58,274 nt of DNA from Betaproteobacteria bacterium (lineage in GTDB: Bacteria; Pseudomonadota; Gammaproteobacteria; Burkholderiales; Casimicrobiaceae). The notes below the pieces were generated by a model that was not told the DNA's origin, ran no database searches, and worked only from the letters and a program-made list of their open reading frames with translations. The DNA lies in assembly GCA_016192065.1 (NCBI GenBank), contig JACPUX010000005.1, positions 1 through 58,274 of the forward strand. The letters run 5' to 3'. Positions 18,326-26,203 of this stretch are shown one piece after another (position 1 is the first letter of the stretch; the number at the start of each line of letters is the position of its first letter). The position numbers were made by a program, and so were the translations under genes.

Positions 18326-19303
18326 ATGTCGAACTTGCTTCGCTTCACGGCGCTTGCCGGTTTTCTGGCGCTGATGGCTGCGGCGCTATCTGCCGAGGCG
18401 GCACAGCGCACCTTTGTTTCTACCGCCGGCAGCGACGCCAACACCGCGGCCAACTGTTCTCGCCCTTCGCCTTGCCGAGGGTTCACGGCGGCGCTTACGG
18501 TGACCGATGCCGGCGGTGAGATCATCGTGCTCGACTCAGGCGGCTATGGCGCGGTGGCCATTGCGCAATCGGTGTCCATCATCGCGCCCGAAGGCGTGTA
18601 CGCCGGAATTTCGGTGTTTTCGGGGAGCGGAGCGAGCATCGCGACTGCCGGTGTAAACGTCATTTTGCGGGGTCTGACTTTCAACGGTTTGGGTGGGGCC
18701 AGTGGCGTGAACATGAGCGATGGCGCGGGTCTGGTCGTCGATCGATGTCATTTCAGGAACTTCACCGACGGCGTCTACTTCGCGGCGGCCGGCAAGCTGC
18801 GCGTCCTCGACTCGATATTCAACGCCAACGGCTACGGCATCCAAGCGCGTGGCGGAACGGCAATGATCGCGCGTTCCAGCTTCTTCGAAAATTCCTATGG
18901 TGCCTACGTCGCCGCCACCGCCGGCGAAACCGTGGTTGCCGTCGAGAAGTCGGTGGCGAGCGGCAGCACCGCTTCCGGATTCTATGTCTCAGCCGCCTCG
19001 GGGGCCACGGCGCGCTTGATGGTGACTGAATCCAGCATCACCGGCAACGTCAACGGCGTATTTGCCTACGCGCTCAGCGGCAGCACGGTTTCCACGACCG
19101 TCAGCAACAGCACCTTGAGCTACAATAGCAACGCCTTACGGGTGGACGGCGGAGCCGTCATGGTGGTCAGTGGCAACACCGTGACGCGCAACAATATGGG
19201 GCTGTCTAATTTCAGCTCAACCTTGAAGTCCGCGGGCAATAACGCCGTCGAGGAGAATCTGGGCAACACTAGCGGGACGATCACGTCCTTTGTCACGATG
19301 TAA
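18326..19303 (+). CDS. Secreted right-handed beta-helix protein, paralogue B
   Basis: A 325-residue member with signal peptide MSNLLRFTALAGFLALM... ending near SAEAA, then QRTFVSTAGSDANTAANC, PCRGFTAALTVTDAGGEIIVL and the EGVYAGISVFSGSG segment shared by the family. The C-terminal half has its own rung sequences, so specificity may differ from A. It ends with SGTITSFVTM, the usual family tail. AGGAGGAG lies 8 bases before ATG 18326. It follows a rubrerythrin remnant and a conserved upstream element, evidence that this unit was copied from the F end of the array or the reverse. Confidence 0.85.
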   Translation: MSNLLRFTALAGFLALMAAALSAEAAQRTFVSTAGSDANTAANCSRPSPCRGFTAALTVTDAGGEIIVLDSGGYGAVAIAQSVSIIAPEGVYAGISVFSGSGASIATAGVNVILRGLTFNGLGGASGVNMSDGAGLVVDRCHFRNFTDGVYFAAAGKLRVLDSIFNANGYGIQARGGTAMIARSSFFENSYGAYVAATAGETVVAVEKSVASGSTASGFYVSAASGATARLMVTESSITGNVNGVFAYALSGSTVSTTVSNSTLSYNSNALRVDGGAVMVVSGNTVTRNNMGLSNFSSTLKSAGNNAVEENLGNTSGTITSFVTM

Positions 19304-19403
19304 AACCGGGGCGGGTACATGGCCCCACGCTGCCGATTTCGCAACGGCGCGCAATCTGCGCCGCTCGCTTTCCCTGGTTCCCACGCCTAATGAGGAGTCC
19401 TTC

Positions 19404-20552
19404 ATGTTGCGTTCCTTGCTTGCTGTTTTTGCTCTGATGCTCTCGCTGCTGGCTGCATCGCTAGCTCACGCGGTACAGCGCACCTTCGTTTCAACCAGCG
19501 GCAGCGACGCCAATACGGTGAGTAATTGTTCCGCCACCGCGCCTTGCCGCGGTTTTGCAGCCGCGCTCACGGTCGCCGACCCCGGCGGTGAAATCATCGT
19601 CTTGAGTTCCGGGGGCTATGGACCGGTGGCCATCAACAAGTCCGTGAGTATCATCGCCCCGGAAGGCGTCTATGCCGGTATCAGCGTTACATCGGGCAAC
19701 GGTATCACCATCGCCACCGCGGGGGTGGATGTGGTCCTGCGTGGACTGAGCATCAATGGCATAGGTGGAGCATACGGCATCGACATGACGGCAGGCACCA
19801 GTCTGGCAGTGGAGAACTGCGCCATCAGCAACATGTCCACGAGAGGGCTGTCGGTCGCGACGGGGGCAAAACTGAAAGTATTGGATTCGGTGTTCACGAA
19901 CAATGGCGTGGTGGGCGTGAGGATGCAGGGCAGCGTGAAAGGTTCTATTTCCGGAACGCGCGTCTTCGGCAGCACCAACGCCTTGGACCTGAGTGCGTCA
20001 ACCAGCGAAGAGGCAAGCCTGTTGGTAGAGAACTCCGCGGTGAGCGATGCTGTCCAGACGGGTGTCACGGTCATCGCAACCGGCACCGGTACTGCCCGCC
20101 TGACGCTGCGCAACACCAGCGTCAGCCGCTCCGGCTGGGAGGGCGTCGTTGGCCAGGCCGATGGCGGCACCGTGGAAATCCAGGCGGTCCACACGCTCTC
20201 CTTCGATAACGCCTTCCAGGGCTTCTACGCTCTTGCGACCGCATCGGGCACGGCACGCATGGATGTTCGTGATTCGGTATCCCATAGCAACAGCATGGGC
20301 GTTTACATTCAGGGCACCACAGGCACCGCCAGCGGCAGCGTGAGCAACAGCTTGCTTACCGAGAACGGGAGCATGGGCCTGCGTGTTTATGGCTCTGGTG
20401 GAAAGCTCACCGCCAGCGGTAACGTCATCATGCGCAACGGGACGGGCATGTCCCAAGCATCCAGCGGCGTTTTCAACTCCGCGGGAAACAATCTGCTGGA
20501 GGGCAACTCCACGCCAACTTCGGGAACCATTAGCCCGATTTCGATGTATTGA
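19404..20552 (+). CDS. Secreted right-handed beta-helix protein, paralogue C (longest)
   Basis: At 382 residues it is 45-55 longer than its siblings, consistent with extra beta-helix rungs in the C-terminal half (SLLVENSAVSDAVQTGVTV, RMDVRDSVSHSNSMGVYI). The N-terminus has the family signal peptide (ending LAHA) and QRTFVSTSGSDANT, then PCRGFAAALTVADPGG. The tail is SGTISPISMY. GAGGAG precedes ATG 19404. The gap from paralogue B is only 100 bases, so the two may be co-transcribed. No catalytic motif was recognised. Confidence 0.85.
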   Translation: MLRSLLAVFALMLSLLAASLAHAVQRTFVSTSGSDANTVSNCSATAPCRGFAAALTVADPGGEIIVLSSGGYGPVAINKSVSIIAPEGVYAGISVTSGNGITIATAGVDVVLRGLSINGIGGAYGIDMTAGTSLAVENCAISNMSTRGLSVATGAKLKVLDSVFTNNGVVGVRMQGSVKGSISGTRVFGSTNALDLSASTSEEASLLVENSAVSDAVQTGVTVIATGTGTARLTLRNTSVSRSGWEGVVGQADGGTVEIQAVHTLSFDNAFQGFYALATASGTARMDVRDSVSHSNSMGVYIQGTTGTASGSVSNSLLTENGSMGLRVYGSGGKLTASGNVIMRNGTGMSQASSGVFNSAGNNLLEGNSTPTSGTISPISMY

Positions 20553-20968
20553 ACTTCGAGACGCGCAAACGCATGCTGGCCGGGACGCCCCCTGGTCAAC
20601 CTGGCTCGCCTGCCTGCGCGAGTGCATGAATTTTCGCGGCGAGCCCCGCATGGCCCGCGAGGATGCCCAGCCTCAAGCTACACTCAGACTCGATCACCGC
20701 CGCATGGAACCAATTCGTGCCTGCGCACCACGGTTTGGGCACGCAGCCACCAACTGCCGGTTCTTGACAACAGGGGCTGCGTTTTCATAAACAAGGAGTT
20801 GCGCCAAACACAAGAAAAGTTGTTGGCTCCTGCCAACACGACCGAGGTGCCAGGTTGGCTCAGTCGCCTGGGTAAGGCATGGTATTAAAAGAATAAAAGC
20901 ATTTTGGCACACAAATCGCTGTCTCCTGGGGTGCCCAAAATACGGGCAAGCGTCACCCAGGAGGCCTC
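20553..20968. other. Intergenic region upstream of paralogue D
   Basis: No gene is supported. It carries a promoter-like pair at 20764-20791 and an AT-rich stretch near 20883-20905, unusual for this GC-rich window. An AGGAGG ribosome-binding site at 20959-20964 serves the next gene. Confidence 0.45.
20764..20791 (+). promoter_or_regulatory. Candidate sigma-70 promoter for paralogue D
   Basis: A perfect -35 TTGACA at 20764-20769 and, after 16 bases, CATAAA at 20786-20791 (4 of 6 to TATAAT). The start codon is 178 bases further on, leaving a long leader. Spacing is one base short of ideal. Confidence 0.45.
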
Positions 20969-21967
20969 ATGTCGCGTTCGTCCCTTGCCGTCTTTTTGCT
21001 CTCATTGGCCGCTGCCTTTTCGGCGAGCGCCGCCCAGCGCACTTTCGTTTCCACCAGCGGGAACGATGCCAACACCGCCAGCAATTGTTCCAAGACTGTC
21101 CCCTGCCGGGGCTTCGCGGCGGCGCTCACGGTGACCGATACGGGTGGTGAGATCATTGTCCAGGATTCCGGCGGTTATGGACCGGTCACAATCAACAAGT
21201 CGCTGAGCATCATCGCGCCGGATGGCGTTTACGCAGGTATCAGCGTCTTCTCCGGCGACGGCATCACCATCGCCACACCTGGAATCCACGTCGTATTGCG
21301 CGGGCTGCACATCAACCACATCGGAGGCGACGGCAATGGCATCAACATGTCCGCCGGCAATAGCCTCGTGGTGCAGAATTGCGTCATAACCAATTTCAAC
21401 GCCCCATTCGGAAGCGGCGGATCAGGACTCCTGGTCAGCAGCGACGCCCTGGTGCGCGTCCTCGATTCACTACTGCTTGGAAACCGCTTCGGCGCGCGAT
21501 TCTGGGCGGGAAAGTCGGTGCTGGTTTCCGGCAGCCGCCTACTCGAGAATTCCTTATACGGCATCGCCGTCGAGGCCACTGGCACTCCGACTCGCGTCGT
21601 GGTAAGCCGCTCCGAAGCATCGGGCAACGGCGGTGGTGGTTTCCAGGCCCACTCGTCCTTCGGCAGCCAAGCCCAGCTCATTGTCAAAGACTCGGTCGCG
21701 ACCAGAAACGGCTCTGGCGTCTTGGTTCATTCAGGCGAGGGCTCAACCCTCGCCAGCGTGAGCAATAGTCTCATGACCGACAACAATTATGGGCTGTTGG
21801 TGATGGGCGAGAGTGCGAAACTGGTCGCCAGCGGCAACAAGATCACCCTCAACGGCACGGGGCTGGCGACAATGTCTCAAGGCGTGCTGCAGTCGACCGG
21901 CGACAATACCGTGAGCGACAACACCACCGCCGTCTCCGGCACGATCACCAGCCACGCCAACATGTAG
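20969..21967 (+). CDS. Secreted right-handed beta-helix protein, paralogue D
   Basis: A 332-residue member. The signal peptide ends near FSASAA; QRTFVSTSGNDANTASNC, PCRGFAAALTVTDTGG and PDGVYAGISVFSGDG follow. Note PDG instead of PEG, shared with paralogue E. The 3' half includes LVRVLDSLLLGNRFGARFW and GSRLLENSLYGIAVEA. Both are repeated with changes in the partial copy immediately downstream. The tail is SGTITSHANM and the stop is TAG. AGGAGG precedes ATG 20969. It may have its own promoter at 20764. Confidence 0.85.
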   Translation: MSRSSLAVFLLSLAAAFSASAAQRTFVSTSGNDANTASNCSKTVPCRGFAAALTVTDTGGEIIVQDSGGYGPVTINKSLSIIAPDGVYAGISVFSGDGITIATPGIHVVLRGLHINHIGGDGNGINMSAGNSLVVQNCVITNFNAPFGSGGSGLLVSSDALVRVLDSLLLGNRFGARFWAGKSVLVSGSRLLENSLYGIAVEATGTPTRVVVSRSEASGNGGGGFQAHSSFGSQAQLIVKDSVATRNGSGVLVHSGEGSTLASVSNSLMTDNNYGLLVMGESAKLVASGNKITLNGTGLATMSQGVLQSTGDNTVSDNTTAVSGTITSHANM

Positions 21968-22651
21968 CCGATTGGTGGTGGCGGGCGCCAAGCGCCCCAG
22001 GAACTGAACATCGGAGGTAACGGCAATGGCATCACCATGACCGCAGGCAACAGCCTCGTGGCGCAGAATTGCGTCATAACCAATTTCAGCGCCGGATCAG
22101 GGCTCCTGGTAGGCAGCGACGCCCTGGTGCGCGTCCTCGATTCACTACTGCGTGGAAACGGCTACGGCGCGCGATTCTTGGACGGCGAGTCGGTGCTGGT
22201 TTCCGGCAGCCGTCTACTCGAAGATGCTAAACACGGCATCTCCGTCGAGGCCCATAGCACCCCGACCCGCGCCGTGGTAAGCCGCGCGGAAGCATCGTGT
22301 AGCGGATATTCAGGCTTCATGCTCGCCGCCACCAGCCAAGGAATGATCGATTTCGCCCTCACCGATTCGGTGGCGGCGAGAAACCATAACGGTCTCACCG
22401 TTACGGGTTCGAATCCCAGCAAGATCATCGCCAGCGTGAGCAACAATCTCATCAGCGCCAACACGAACGGGGTTGCCAATTCTTCGATTAGCAGCGATAC
22501 AAGGCTGGTCATTTCCGGCTACAAAGTGACCCACAACGCGACTGGGATCAACCACTCTGGAAGCGGCGTCGTGTCATCGACCTGCGACAACACCATGGCC
22601 GTCAACTCCAACCCCAACGAGGGCGCAATCACGAGCCTCCCGAATATCTAG
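21968..22651 (+). pseudogene. 5'-truncated duplicate of paralogue D, in frame after its stop
   Basis: This is a second copy of the last two thirds of paralogue D. It starts at IGGNGNGITM and runs through NSLVAQNCVITNFS, LVRVLDSLLRGNGYGARFL and GSRLLEDAKHGISVEA to a full C-terminus ending EGAITSLPNI. The frame is open for 23 codons from the TAG of paralogue D to the ATG at 22037, in the same register. It lacks a signal peptide, the conserved N-terminal domain and a clear ribosome-binding site, yet has no internal stop. It could be a silent donor copy, a stop-readthrough extension, or recent debris. Confidence 0.75.
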
Positions 22652-22748
22652 ACCGTCGACCGTAGCGCAGCATACCTTTGCCCAACCCGGAGCGCTTCTG
22701 GGCAGGCCTTCCCGATTTCCATAGCCATCGCAAACTGAGGAGAGTCCC

Positions 22749-23750
22749 ATGCAGTCCTTGCCATTTACTCGTCTGCTACTCGTCGCGGCACTGACCATGC
22801 CGCTCGCTGCGAACGCCGCGCAACGCACCTTCGTATCGACTACCGGCAACGATGCCAATACCGCGAGTAATTGCTCCACCACCGCGCCCTGCAGGGGCTT
22901 CGCGGCGGCCCTGACAGTCACCGATTCGGGCGGCGAGATCATTGTCCGGGATTCCGGTGGTTATGGCCCGGTGACCATCAACAAGTCAGCTTCGATCATC
23001 GCGCCAGACGGCGTCTACGCCGGCATCAGCGTTCTCTCTGGCACCGGCATCACCATTGCGACCCCCGGCGTAGAGGTGGTGCTCAAAGGCTTGAGCATCA
23101 ATGGACTGGGCGGCGATTACGGCATCTACCTGGGCGATGGCGCCAGCCTTCTGGTGGAAAACTGCACGATTTCCAATTTCTCCGGGAGCGGTGACACGGG
23201 TCTATCTGTCGCCGGCGATGTTGTCGCTCAGGTCAAAGGCTCGGTGTTTCGAAAGAACTCCCGCGCGATCAGGATCTGGGGTGGCGCCAACATGCACATT
23301 GCCGATACGCTGGTAGCGGAATCGAGTCAGGCGGCGGTTGAGGCACTAGCAAACTCGGGTTCCGTTACGACGCGTTTGCACGCCGATCGGCTGGCGATAC
23401 ATAAAGCCCCGGTGTTTGCTCTCAGCGCAAAATCAACTGACGGTGGGACCGTCATCGCGAGTGTCAAAGACTCGACGTTTCACGGCAATAGTTACGGTGT
23501 GCACGCCAATGCTAGTTCAAGTACCACGCGCGTGAGCATCGCGCAGAGTGACTTCAGCAACAATGTCGGCGGCATTTACGCCGATGGCGCGGGATCCGTC
23601 GTGGTCTTGAGCCGCAACACCATTACTCGGAATGGTTTCGGAATAGGTCTGTCGGGGAGCGCTGTGATCAAGAGTGCCAGTGACAACGTCATCGAGGAGA
23701 ATACCGCAGGCGACGTCGTCGGCAGCACCACGGCAATGACGCTGAAGTAG
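22749..23750 (+). CDS. Secreted right-handed beta-helix protein, paralogue E
   Basis: A 333-residue member with signal peptide (ending LAANAA), QRTFVSTTGNDANTASNC, PCRGFAAALTVTDSGG and PDGVYAGISVLSG. Its second half is close to paralogue F: RAIRIWGGANMHIADTLV, TTRLHADRLAIHKAP and STFHGNSYGVHANA. E and F have the same length and the same GSTTAMTLK tail, so they are the most recent pair. GAGGAG precedes ATG 22749. A short partial copy follows in frame after its TAG. Confidence 0.85.
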   Translation: MQSLPFTRLLLVAALTMPLAANAAQRTFVSTTGNDANTASNCSTTAPCRGFAAALTVTDSGGEIIVRDSGGYGPVTINKSASIIAPDGVYAGISVLSGTGITIATPGVEVVLKGLSINGLGGDYGIYLGDGASLLVENCTISNFSGSGDTGLSVAGDVVAQVKGSVFRKNSRAIRIWGGANMHIADTLVAESSQAAVEALANSGSVTTRLHADRLAIHKAPVFALSAKSTDGGTVIASVKDSTFHGNSYGVHANASSSTTRVSIAQSDFSNNVGGIYADGAGSVVVLSRNTITRNGFGIGLSGSAVIKSASDNVIEENTAGDVVGSTTAMTLK

Positions 23751-24089
23751 TGCGGTAGACCCGGCACTCGATTCGCCGCGGCGCCGGTTGGGAAACTCCC
23801 CGGCGCTGCGACGGTCAGCGAGCATTCCTCGACCGGCGTGATCAGTTACAGCGACGGCGGCAGCGCCGCGGTCAGCGTGCGCAAATCGGTGCTCAGCGCC
23901 AATTCCTTTGCCGGCATGCAGTCCATCGGCGCCGGGGCGCGGCTGATCAGCAGCGGGAATGTGATCACCAAGAGTCAGACCGGCATGATCCAGGTCTCGG
24001 GCGGCGTGATCGAGACCGACGGTAGCAGCGTCGTGCGGCGCAGTGTCACCAACACATCGGGCGTGATCACCAATATCAGCGGAGCCTGA
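23751..24089 (+). pseudogene. C-terminal beta-helix fragment E', in frame after paralogue E
   Basis: Directly after the TAG of paralogue E the same frame stays open. From about 23790 it carries family rungs: ATVSEHSSTGVISYSDGG, AAVSVRKSVLSANSFAGM and RLISSGNVITKSQTGMI, ending TSGVITNISGA. Only about 100 C-terminal residues remain. It is not a copy of E's own C-terminus, which ends GSTTAMTLK; it looks more like the A-D type. GTG 23838 is the only start-like codon and lacks a good ribosome-binding site. Confidence 0.7.
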
Positions 24090-24193
24090 ACGGCCGCAGT
24101 GAGGCCTTGGCGGCGCGAGCAATGCGCGGTCGCGAAGAACCGCCGGCTCGCGCCTGTCGAATGGGCGGTGGTGATTGTCGGCGCTCGGCCACT

Positions 24194-24244
24194 CACGTAG
24201 CATTGCTACAGGGGGAGCGCAAACGAAACAAGCAGATTCGCCGC
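24194..24244 (+). promoter_or_regulatory. Conserved upstream element, copy 2 (paralogue F)
   Basis: Partner of 18222-18270, about 45-95 bases before the F start codon, with the same CGTAG, ATTG, CAGGG, ACGAAACA and GATTCGC order. Confidence 0.55.
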
Positions 24245-24286
24245 ACCCTCACCAGTCTGTTCTTCAATCGACCACGGGAGGTCAAA

Positions 24287-25288
24287 ATGTTGCGTTCCTT
24301 GCTGTCAGTTTCCGCATTGGCTTTTGGTTTGTTTGCTATGAGCCAGGCCCATGCCGTCCAGCGCACTTTCGTTTCCACCAGCGGCAGCGATGCCAATACC
24401 GCGAGTAATTGCTCCACCACCGCGCCTTGCCGCGGTTTCGCGGCCGCGCTTACCGTCACCGACACTGGGGGCGAGATCATCGTCCTGAGTTCCGGCGGCT
24501 ATGGGTCGGTGAGCATCGACAAGTCGGTGAGCATCGTCGCCCCGGAAGGCATCTATGCCGGCATCAGCGTTCTCTCCGGCGCCGGCATCACCATTGCGAC
24601 CGCTGGCGTCGAAGTGGTGCTCAAAGGCCTGAGCATCAACGGCCTGGGGGGCGATTACGGCATCAACATGACCAATGGTTCCACGCTCCTGGTTGAAAAC
24701 TGCACGGTGTCCAATTTTTCGACGGCTGGCGGGCTGGCGCTTCGGGTCAGCAACCAAATTTCCGTCCAGGTGAAGAAGTCGGTGTTTCGAAAGAACTACC
24801 GCGCGATCAGGATCTGGGGCGGTGCCAACATGTTTATTGCCGATACGCTGGTAACGGAATCTAGTTACACGGCCATCGAGGCTTTAGCCGATTCGGGTTC
24901 CGTTACGACCCGTTTACAGGCTGATCGCCTGGCGATACACAGAGGCTCCGCGGTTGCTCTCAATGCAACCTCAACTAGCGGCGGGACCGTCATCGCGAGT
25001 ATCAAAGACTCGGCGTTTCACGGCAATAGTTACGGCATTTACGCCGATGCAAGCGCCAGTACCACGCGCGTGAGCGTTGCGCAAAGCGACTTCAGCGGCA
25101 ACGTCACCGGCATTTACGCCTTTGGATCTGGGGCGGTCGTGGTATTGAGTCGTAATACCATTACTCGGAATAGTTACGGATTAGAGCAGGCAGCGAGCAG
25201 CGTTATTAAGAGCGCCAGCGACAATGTGGTTGAAGAGAACACGACCGCCGACATCAGCGGCAGCACCACGGCAATGACGCTGAAGTAG
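24287..25288 (+). CDS. Secreted right-handed beta-helix protein, paralogue F
   Basis: The 333-residue last member of the array. The signal peptide ends near SQAHA; the conserved N-terminal half follows (QRTFVSTSGSDANTASNC, PCRGFAAALTVTDTGG, PEGIYAGISVLSGAG). The second half is nearly collinear with paralogue E (RAIRIWGGANMFIADTLV, SAFHGNSYGIYADA). GGGAGG precedes ATG 24287, which was chosen over a start 180 bases upstream because only the short form begins with a signal peptide. It converges on the rubrerythrin-like gene 126 bases downstream. Confidence 0.87.
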   Translation: MLRSLLSVSALAFGLFAMSQAHAVQRTFVSTSGSDANTASNCSTTAPCRGFAAALTVTDTGGEIIVLSSGGYGSVSIDKSVSIVAPEGIYAGISVLSGAGITIATAGVEVVLKGLSINGLGGDYGINMTNGSTLLVENCTVSNFSTAGGLALRVSNQISVQVKKSVFRKNYRAIRIWGGANMFIADTLVTESSYTAIEALADSGSVTTRLQADRLAIHRGSAVALNATSTSGGTVIASIKDSAFHGNSYGIYADASASTTRVSVAQSDFSGNVTGIYAFGSGAVVVLSRNTITRNSYGLEQAASSVIKSASDNVVEENTTADISGSTTAMTLK

Positions 25289-25414
25289 CGCGGCAGGTTT
25301 TGCCTGACGGCATAAGCCGGGAAGTCCGGGGGCGGATTTTTCGCTTCGCCGCCGGGCCGCCCGGCCCACTTTTCGTCGCGGCCCCAGAAATCCTGGCGGC
25401 CGCGTCGTGCCGCT

Positions 25415-26068
25415 CTAGGTCGCGGACCCGCCCATCAACCCTGGCTTGCCCGCTGACCAGCGGGTGAACTCGGTGGCCAGGAGTTCCGCGTGTTCGCGCT
25501 CTTCCGCCGCGAGCTCGCGATAGAGCTGCGCCTCGGTGGCGTTGTTCTGAGCGCGTGCGGCTTGCTCTGTGAAGTAGGCTGCGGCGCGCTGTTCCATGGC
25601 GATGGCAATGCGAAAGAGATTGCCGGGGTCGTCCGGGCGGCTTTCGACGCCGCCGAAGATCGCCGCGAGTTTCACTTCGAAGCCGGGCGCGGGGGCGGGC
25701 GCGTCGATGTGGTAGCGGCGCGAAAGTGTGTCCATGTGCTCGCCTTCCATGGCCGCGAAGCGCTCGAACAGCGCTTTCATTTGCGGATCACTGGCTGCGG
25801 TCGCGGCGCGGGTGTAAAAGGCACGTCCGCCGAGCTCGATTTCGAAAGCGGTGCGTATGCCGGCGAGCGCGGCGGCGTCGTCCGGAGTACGCGCATCCAC
25901 GGCTTCGAGCGCACCGCCGCAGTGCGGGCAGCGGCCATACGGAAACGCAAAGCCCTCGCTCACCTTGGCGCACTCGCGGCAGCGCCATTGCAGCGTGGCG
26001 TCGGCGCAACAGATGTAAGGGCCGTCGGCGTCGTCTTCCAGCGGGCGCTGGCACTTGGGGCATAACAT
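25415..26068 (-). CDS. Rubrerythrin/ferritin-like protein with N-terminal zinc ribbons
   Basis: A 217-residue protein. The first 50 residues carry four Cys pairs (CPKC at 3-6, CC at 20-21, CREC at 30-33, CPHC at 47-50), suited to rubredoxin- or zinc-ribbon-type metal sites. The remainder is a four-helix ferritin-like domain with FEIELGGRAFY, MEGEHMDTL, IAMEQRAAAYF and AAEEREHAEL supplying di-iron ligands. Such proteins reduce peroxide or store iron under low oxygen. Classical rubrerythrin has the rubredoxin at the C-terminus, so this is the reversed order. A remnant of its 3' end lies at 18087. Confidence 0.8.
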   Translation of the reverse strand: MLCPKCQRPLEDDADGPYICCADATLQWRCRECAKVSEGFAFPYGRCPHCGGALEAVDARTPDDAAALAGIRTAFEIELGGRAFYTRAATAASDPQMKALFERFAAMEGEHMDTLSRRYHIDAPAPAPGFEVKLAAIFGGVESRPDDPGNLFRIAIAMEQRAAAYFTEQAARAQNNATEAQLYRELAAEEREHAELLATEFTRWSAGKPGLMGGSAT

Positions 26069-26154
26069 GGTCGGCTCCTAGCTTTATCGTAACCGTCGCG
26101 AAGCGACGCTGTTAACTCCCCTCACCCCGAAGTGGGGGAGGGCGGGGGTGGGGG

Positions 26155-26203
26155 GACGGGCACGGTCGGATTCATGCTTGGGGGTGGCTGTCGCCCTGCC
26201 CGT
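26155..26203 (+). repeat. Dispersed repeat, copy 2
   Basis: Begins GACGGGCACGGTCGGATTC and matches 8716-8760 in the same orientation. It overlaps the stop codon of the flavoprotein gene by one base. A GC-rich inverted repeat lies just before it at about 26117-26155. Confidence 0.5.

Noticed and set aside
17142..18374. One long plus-strand frame of 410 codons crossing 17.1-18.4 kb
   Set aside because: Only 17556-17910 within it carries beta-helix rungs. The first third is a shadow of paralogue A and the last third crosses the rubrerythrin remnant and the start of paralogue B.
20585..20625. Short similarity of TCAACCTGGCTCGCC to the end of the rubrerythrin gene
   Set aside because: Agreement is limited to about 20 bases and is lost afterwards, unlike the long collinear match at 18087-18205.
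22402..22420. GGGTTCGAATCCC, resembling a tRNA T-arm
   Set aside because: The T-stem does not pair fully, and no acceptor, D or anticodon arm can be drawn; the bases are in frame within the partial beta-helix copy.
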